Positions 59,581 through 64,000 of a stretch of 64,000 nt of DNA are shown one piece after another (positions within the stretch are counted from its first letter, which is position 1; every line of letters starts with the position of its first letter). Origin of the DNA: JAWRCU01 sp033542235 (GTDB taxonomy: Bacteria > Pseudomonadota > Alphaproteobacteria > Rhizobiales > Rhizobiaceae); assembly GCF_033542235.1 (NCBI RefSeq), contig NZ_JAWRCU010000011.1, positions 124,001 through 188,000 on the forward strand, written 5' to 3'. The notes under the pieces were generated by a model. That model was not told the origin of the DNA, did no database searches, and saw only the letters and a program-made list of their open reading frames with translations. The translations under genes and the position numbers were made by a program.

Positions 59581-59801
59581 CGGTCCAGCAGCTCTTTGCA
59601 AAACCAGGGCTCAGTGCTCGAACCTTCTATTGGGCAGCCAGGTTCCGTGGAGGGCGCCCCGAAGTTCAAAGTTGGACCAGCTAAGATCCCGGTCCGCCTG
59701 GACCGCGCATCGGTCGGAACTTGCCGGCCATCTGCACCGTTGCGGCCTGCTGGCGATTGCCGTATCGGCATGCTCTGACAGGTCTGCAGGGAGGAGAGCG
59801 A

Positions 59802-60563
59802 ATGACCGCGTTGATAACCGGCGCCGGCAAGGGCATAGGCCGAGCCGTCGCGCATCGTCTTGGCAAGGACCACGGCAAGCTCGTCCTGATGGATGTGGAC
59901 GCCGAGGCGCTGTCGCGGGTCGCCGCGGAATTCGCCGGCGCTGCGACCGTCAAGACCGTCGTCGGCTCGGTGGCGAGCGCCGCGGACTGTGCGCGCGCAG
60001 CCGAGGCTTCCGCGGAGCTTGGTGGCGCGGACGTGCTTTCGCACAATGCCGGTATCCAGCGCTACGGGACCGTCGAGACGACCTCCGAGGCGCTCTGGGA
60101 CGAGGTGCTTTCCGTCAATCTCAAGGGCGCCTTCCTGATCTCGCAGGCGCTGATGCCGCAGCTGCGCGCCGCAAAAGGCGCGGTCGTGCACATGGCCTCG
60201 GTGCAGGGATTTGCCAGCCAGGCCGGCGTCGTCGCCTATTCCTCGGCCAAGCACGGCCTTGTCGGCCTCGTCCATGCCATGTCGGTGGATGCGGCGCCCT
60301 ACGGCGTGCGCGTGAACGGCATAGCCCCCGGCTCGGTCGACACGCCGATGCTGCGCGATTCCGTCGCGCTTGCGGAAAAGCCGGACGAGGTTTGGGCAGC
60401 AATCAACGACATGCACCCGCTTGGGCGGCCTGCCCAGCCCGAAGAAATCGCCGAAGCCGTGGCTTTCCTTGCCTCACCTGCTGCTTCCTTCATCACCGGC
60501 GAGGTGATGCGCGTCGACGGCGGCATGATGGCCCGGCTCGGTGGCTCGCCGAAGGAGGAATAA
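59802..60563 (+). CDS. SDR-family dehydrogenase
   Basis: The 253-residue protein has the cofactor motif ALITGAGKGIGRAVAHRLGK, LSHNAGIQRYGT (NAG), the catalytic serine in VVHMASVQGFASQ, Y-x3-K in AYSSAKHGLVGLVHAM and the C-terminal FITGEVMRVDGGM. The ATG at 59802 follows GGGAGGAGAG. It lies 48 bases before a lactonase gene, as in pathways where a sugar is oxidised to a lactone that the lactonase opens. The sugar is unknown. Confidence 0.92.
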   Translation: MTALITGAGKGIGRAVAHRLGKDHGKLVLMDVDAEALSRVAAEFAGAATVKTVVGSVASAADCARAAEASAELGGADVLSHNAGIQRYGTVETTSEALWDEVLSVNLKGAFLISQALMPQLRAAKGAVVHMASVQGFASQAGVVAYSSAKHGLVGLVHAMSVDAAPYGVRVNGIAPGSVDTPMLRDSVALAEKPDEVWAAINDMHPLGRPAQPEEIAEAVAFLASPAASFITGEVMRVDGGMMARLGGSPKEE

Positions 60564-60611
60564 ACGCCAGCCGTTTTGGCCGGCAATAATCGAGCGGTGG
60601 GAGGTCGAGCA

Positions 60612-61535
60612 ATGCGGAACCAGTCCGAGGTCAGGCAGCTCCTTGCCGGCAGCGACATCGTCGGCGAGAGCGTCGTTTGGGACAGTGAGCGCAAATGCCT
60701 GTTCTGGGTCGACATCATCGGCCGCGTCATCCGTCGCTATGAGCCCGCGACGAAGGCCGAACGCCGCTGGGACCTCCAGGAATTCCCGACCTCCATCGGG
60801 CTGAGGACCGACGGCGACGCCATACTGGGCCTCACCGCCAGGGTCGCCCTGTGGGATTTCGAAGGCGAGATGAAAACCTTCGCCGTCCCCGAACCGGACC
60901 TGCCGGGAAACCGGCTGAACGAAGGCCGGGTTGCGCCCGACGGTTCCTTCTGGGTCGGCACGATGCAGCAGAATTTCGCGCCTGACGGCTCGCCGACGGA
61001 GCTCACCGAAAAGAGCGGACGCTATTATCGCGTCGATCCCGACGGCGGCGTAACGAAGCTTTCAGACGATCGCTACGGCATCACCAATACGATGATCTGG
61101 CTGCCGGACGGCCGATTCGTCACGGCCGACACGACGGAAAACCGCCTCTACGCCTACGATGTGGATCTTTCCGGCAAGGCTTTGCGCAACCGGCGCCCCT
61201 TCTCCGAACCTTTCAACCGAGGGGCGCCCGATGGCTCGTGTATGGATGCCGAGGGCGGCATATGGACCTGCCGCGTCGCCGGGGGTTCTGCGCTGACGCG
61301 CACCATGCCCGACGGTCGTGTCGACCGCGTGGTCGACCTGCCCTGCAGCTGGCCGACGAGCTGCACCTTCGGCGGCGCCGAGCTGACGACGCTCTATGTG
61401 ACTTCAGCGCGCTTCACCATGAGCGACGAGCATCTGGCCGCGAACCCCCAAGAGGGTGGGCTGTTCGCGCTGGAGCCGGGTGTTGCCGGTTTGCCGGAGC
61501 CGCGCTTTCGGTATGGCGGCGACGATACGCTTTGA
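60612..61535 (+). CDS. SMP-30/gluconolactonase-family protein
   Basis: The 307-residue six-bladed beta-propeller has the metal site residues: SVVWDSERKCLFWVDIIGRV with the first-blade glutamate region, NRLNEGRVAPDGSFWVGTM (Asn, Glu/Asp), YGITNTMIWLPDGRFVTADT and FNRGAPDGSCMDAEGGIWTC. In SMP-30 enzymes the usual motif is NDG; here N-E-G is found, a small variation. It would hydrolyse a sugar lactone produced by the SDR upstream. The 3' side runs into a palindromic repeat. Confidence 0.9.
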   Translation: MRNQSEVRQLLAGSDIVGESVVWDSERKCLFWVDIIGRVIRRYEPATKAERRWDLQEFPTSIGLRTDGDAILGLTARVALWDFEGEMKTFAVPEPDLPGNRLNEGRVAPDGSFWVGTMQQNFAPDGSPTELTEKSGRYYRVDPDGGVTKLSDDRYGITNTMIWLPDGRFVTADTTENRLYAYDVDLSGKALRNRRPFSEPFNRGAPDGSCMDAEGGIWTCRVAGGSALTRTMPDGRVDRVVDLPCSWPTSCTFGGAELTTLYVTSARFTMSDEHLAANPQEGGLFALEPGVAGLPEPRFRYGGDDTL

Positions 61536-61564
61536 TCGTTGCCGCCTACTGCTTTCAGGTCGAC

Positions 61565-61674
61565 GCTGCCCCTCACCCTCACCCTCTCCCCGTAAAACGG
61601 GGAGAGGGGATTCTGCGACGTTGCCGCCCCCTCTCCCCGTCGTTCACGGGGAGAGGGTAAGGGTGAGGGGCAGC
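61565..61674. repeat. Palindromic repeat between convergent genes, CCTCACCCT family, copy 2
   Basis: GCTGCCCCTCACCCTCACCC and GGGTAAGGGTGAGGGGCAGC are the outer arms, with inner CTCTCCCCGT/ACGGGGAGAG stems, nearly the same as at 34806-34916. Again it fills the gap between two convergent genes (SMP-30 and the enolase-like gene). Confidence 0.88.
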
Positions 61675-61695
61675 GCTGACGCTTGAGACTTGCTA

Positions 61696-62991
61696 TTACC
61701 TGCCCGCCCGCGCCCGAAACGCCAGCGCTTCCCGGCCGGCAAACACCGCGCGCTCGCCCAAATTCTCCTCGATCCTGAGAATCTCGTTCCATTTGGCCAT
61801 GCGCTCGGAGCGGGTGATCGAGCCGACCTTGAACTGGCCGACATTCCAGCCGACCGCGAGATGGGCGATGGTCAGGTCCTCGGTCTCGCCCGAGCGCGCC
61901 GACACGATGGCGCCGAGGCCGAGCCGCCTGGCGGCATCGACCGCAGCCTTGGTTTCCGAAATCGTGCCGGCCTGGTTCGGCTTGATCAGCACGCAAGTGG
62001 CAAGGGCCTCGCGCGCGGCCTCCTCGACGCGTCCGGCATTCGTCACCAGAAGGTCGTCGCCGACGATCTGGACGCGGTCGCCGACCTCTGCCGTGAAGCG
62101 GCGGAAACCCTCTTTGTCATCTTCTCCGAACGGATCTTCGATGGACAGGATCGGATACCGGTTCACCCAGTCGAGCAGCATTTCGCCCATGCCGTCGCGA
62201 TCGAGTTCCCGCTTCTCGAGGCCGAGCCGATAACGGCCGTCCTTGCCGAATTCCGAGGCAGCCACGTCGAGCGCTATTGCGACCTGGTCGCCCGGCGTGT
62301 AGCCGGCGCGCTCGATCGCGCGGACGAGAAAATCGAGCGCTTCCTCATTGGCGCCGAAGGCCGGCCACCAGCCGCCCTCGTCGGCGACGCCTTGTCTCAG
62401 CCCCTTTTCGGCGAGCAGTGTGCCGGCTGCGCGATAGACCTCGGCGGTCCGCTCCATCACCGTCCCGAAGTCTGGAGCGGTCGGGCAGATCACCAGGAAG
62501 TCCTGGATGTCGACGCGCCGGCCGGCATGCGCGCCGCCACCGAAAATCTGGATCTCGGGCACGGGTATGCGCACCGGCCCGCCATTTGCCGCATAGACCC
62601 AGAGCGGCTTTCCGGCCGCGGCCGCCGCAGCATGCATTGACGCCATCGAGACCGCGATCATCGCGTTGCCGCCGAGCCTCGCGTTCTGCGGCGTGCCGTC
62701 GAGATCGATGAGGGTGCGGTCGACTGCCTCCTGGTCGGCCGCATCGACGCCGTGCAAGGCAGCAGCGATCTCGCCGTTCACATTGCCGACTGCGCGCATC
62801 ACATCGAAGCCGCCAAGCCGCTCGCCCCCGTCGCGCAGGTCGAGTGCTTCGCCAGAGCCGGTGGAGGCTCCGGCCGGCGCGATGGCGCGGCCCCATGCGC
62901 CGCCGGCAAGCCGGATCTCGGCCTCGACGGTCGGCCGGCCCCGGGAATCCCAAACGCGGCGGCCCCGGACGCTCGTGATGGCAGTCGTCAT
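61696..62991 (-). CDS. Enolase-superfamily protein, divergent enolase paralogue
   Basis: The 431-residue protein covers the full enolase length. Metal ligands are kept (ALDVAASEF, SIEDPFGEDD, IVGDDLLVTN), as are the acid glutamate in VADEGGWWPAF, the base lysine in LIKPNQAGTISET and the second lysine in FKVGSITRSERMAKW. Two changes stand out: the VSHRSGETED loop reads VSARSGETED (His to Ala), and the S-loop PSGASTG reads PAGASTG. The substrate may therefore differ from 2-phosphoglycerate. Its ATG overlaps the stop of the kinase gene by four bases. It is likely not the housekeeping enolase. Confidence 0.88.
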   Translation of the reverse strand: MTTAITSVRGRRVWDSRGRPTVEAEIRLAGGAWGRAIAPAGASTGSGEALDLRDGGERLGGFDVMRAVGNVNGEIAAALHGVDAADQEAVDRTLIDLDGTPQNARLGGNAMIAVSMASMHAAAAAAGKPLWVYAANGGPVRIPVPEIQIFGGGAHAGRRVDIQDFLVICPTAPDFGTVMERTAEVYRAAGTLLAEKGLRQGVADEGGWWPAFGANEEALDFLVRAIERAGYTPGDQVAIALDVAASEFGKDGRYRLGLEKRELDRDGMGEMLLDWVNRYPILSIEDPFGEDDKEGFRRFTAEVGDRVQIVGDDLLVTNAGRVEEAAREALATCVLIKPNQAGTISETKAAVDAARRLGLGAIVSARSGETEDLTIAHLAVGWNVGQFKVGSITRSERMAKWNEILRIEENLGERAVFAGREALAFRARAGR

Positions 62992-63986
62992 GTCTTCTCC
63001 AAAATCCGTGGAAGGGCCTCGGCCCATCTGCTCCTGAGGGAGGGAAGGTCGCCGGGCGCGGCCTCGATCAGCGGGATCGCGAAACCCCGCACGCCGCGTT
63101 TGATGCTTTCGTCTTCGACATATTCGACGGGCGACTTGCCATCGATCCGCGCCAGAAGCAGCGCCGGAAGCAGCGCGGAGACACGAGCCTCCAGCTCGGC
63201 TGCGGGCTCCCATCCGATCTCGCTGAAATAGGCATCCCGCAATCTGTCGAATGAGCGGAGGAACCGGCTCGCCGCCGAGGGGGTCCATAAACACTTGAGC
63301 AGCAGGTGATTGAGGCAGAAGGCGACATCGAAGGCGGGATCACCGAACCATGCGCATTCGGCATCGAGAAACACAGGCCCATTCGGACCGACGAGGATGT
63401 TTTTCGGCGAGACGTCGCCATGGACCAGCGCTCTGCGGTTCCGCAAGCTGCGCTCGACGAGGCCGAGCAGCGCGCCGGAGATCTCCTTGTGCCGCGCTGC
63501 AGTGAATTCCAGGTAGGGCTCGAGCCGGATCGCCTTGAACAACGCATCGTCGTTGAAATCCTGGGCAATGCCGGATTTTCCAGCGGTGCTCTCATGGAAT
63601 TTGCGCAGGCTCGTGCCGACTTCTGCCGCAAAGCCCGGGTCGGCCCTTCCTGCCTGCAACTCGCGCTTCCAGACCGGATGCGTCGCCGGCGGCAGGTAGT
63701 CCATCGCGAAATAGCCTTCGGCCGGATCATGCGCGAGGATCGCCGGCACGGCGCCGGGCACCGCCAGTCCAGCCCGCCTGAACCAGGCCACCTCGCTGGC
63801 ATTGCGGCTCACGGGAGCGCGCCAGTCTGCGGCGACGCGCAGCTTCTCGAGCGCGCGCTTGACGACGAACTGCTGCTCGCCCGCTTGCACCAGCCATATG
63901 TCGGAGGCGACGCCGCCGGTCAGCGGCGAAAGTTCCGGTTCGACGCCGGCCGGAATCAGCCCGAGCCGCTTCAAGCTGGCTATCAC
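62988..63986 (-). CDS. APH-family small-molecule kinase
   Basis: The 332-residue protein shows the aminoglycoside/choline/methylthioribose kinase fold: an N-lobe lysine in QQFVVKRALEKL, the catalytic loop LVHGDVSPKNILVG (H-x-D...N) and the metal site VFLDAECAWFGDPAFDVA in place of the usual DxD/DFG. No antibiotic-resistance role is implied; the family includes many metabolic kinases. The start used is GTG at 63986, near the window edge, so a slightly longer N-terminus is possible. It is translationally coupled to the enolase-like gene (ATGA overlap), so the two probably act in sequence on one compound. Confidence 0.87.
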   Translation of the reverse strand: MIASLKRLGLIPAGVEPELSPLTGGVASDIWLVQAGEQQFVVKRALEKLRVAADWRAPVSRNASEVAWFRRAGLAVPGAVPAILAHDPAEGYFAMDYLPPATHPVWKRELQAGRADPGFAAEVGTSLRKFHESTAGKSGIAQDFNDDALFKAIRLEPYLEFTAARHKEISGALLGLVERSLRNRRALVHGDVSPKNILVGPNGPVFLDAECAWFGDPAFDVAFCLNHLLLKCLWTPSAASRFLRSFDRLRDAYFSEIGWEPAAELEARVSALLPALLLARIDGKSPVEYVEDESIKRGVRGFAIPLIEAAPGDLPSLRSRWAEALPRILEKT

Positions 63987-64000
63987 GGCGGCAAAGGGAT

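Noticed and set aside
62988..63986. Aminoglycoside resistance gene
   Set aside because: The kinase has the APH fold but is coupled to an enolase paralogue and lacks features of known resistance enzymes; a metabolic kinase is more likely.

Overview
The window is high-GC alphaproteobacterial DNA. It most resembles a chromosome of the order Hyphomicrobiales, probably near Mesorhizobium/Aminobacter in Phyllobacteriaceae. This rests on a rhizobial ALA-synthase hemA, a NodF/NodE-like pair, a DUF1272/UreJ-type urease cluster, and several families of short palindromic intergenic repeats typical of that group. The genus is an inference. There are no phage genes, plasmid genes or transposases. One tRNA (tRNA-Arg, anticodon CCG) is present.

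Layout: 1-6.9 kb is a guanidino-compound/arginine module: a ThDP decarboxylase, an amidinohydrolase of the DDAH type, a polar amino-acid ABC transporter and an Ldh2-type dehydrogenase. 7-17.1 kb is a mosaic of surface-glycan genes (a GT29-like and a GT8-like transferase, an OafA-type acyltransferase), regulator/exporter pairs, a diguanylate cyclase, a Cfr/RlmN-like methyltransferase and gene fragments. It ends exactly at the 3' end of tRNA-Arg, where a LysR gene is cut off. 17.5-22 kb holds envelope and small metabolic genes. 22-31.1 kb is a complete urease set (ureDA-DUF1272-ureJ-ureB ... ureC-DUF29-ureEF-DUF3995-ureG), split between ureB and ureC by 1.9 kb carrying a GFA gene and two related small secreted proteins on the other strand.

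31.3-46.9 kb contains the NodFE-like ACP/ketosynthase pair, a glutathione transferase, a Nudix gene, gph, a redoxin, rpe, hemA with a possible FNR/FixK box, a protease-dead HtrA-like protein with a LuxR regulator, a lone DUF1778 antitoxin, and an RND efflux pump with its TetR regulator. 48.3-51.1 kb is a compact exported redox module: a Tat-type flavin amine oxidase, a periplasmic c-type cytochrome and a RidA protein with a signal peptide. 51.4-59.6 kb is a hopanoid side-chain cluster (hpnA, hpnK, hpnJ, hpnI, an HpnB-like glycosyltransferase) with two decayed genes inside it. 59.8-64 kb is a sugar-acid module: SDR, SMP-30 lactonase, an atypical enolase paralogue and an APH-family kinase.

The strongest candidates for new biology are the exported amine oxidase/cytochrome/RidA module, the palindromic repeat inserted in frame inside UreF, the enolase paralogue with an altered active site coupled to a small-molecule kinase, and the NodFE-like pair whose carrier protein has HSL in place of DSL. 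All functional calls come from reading the sequence and from recalled family motifs. No database search was run.
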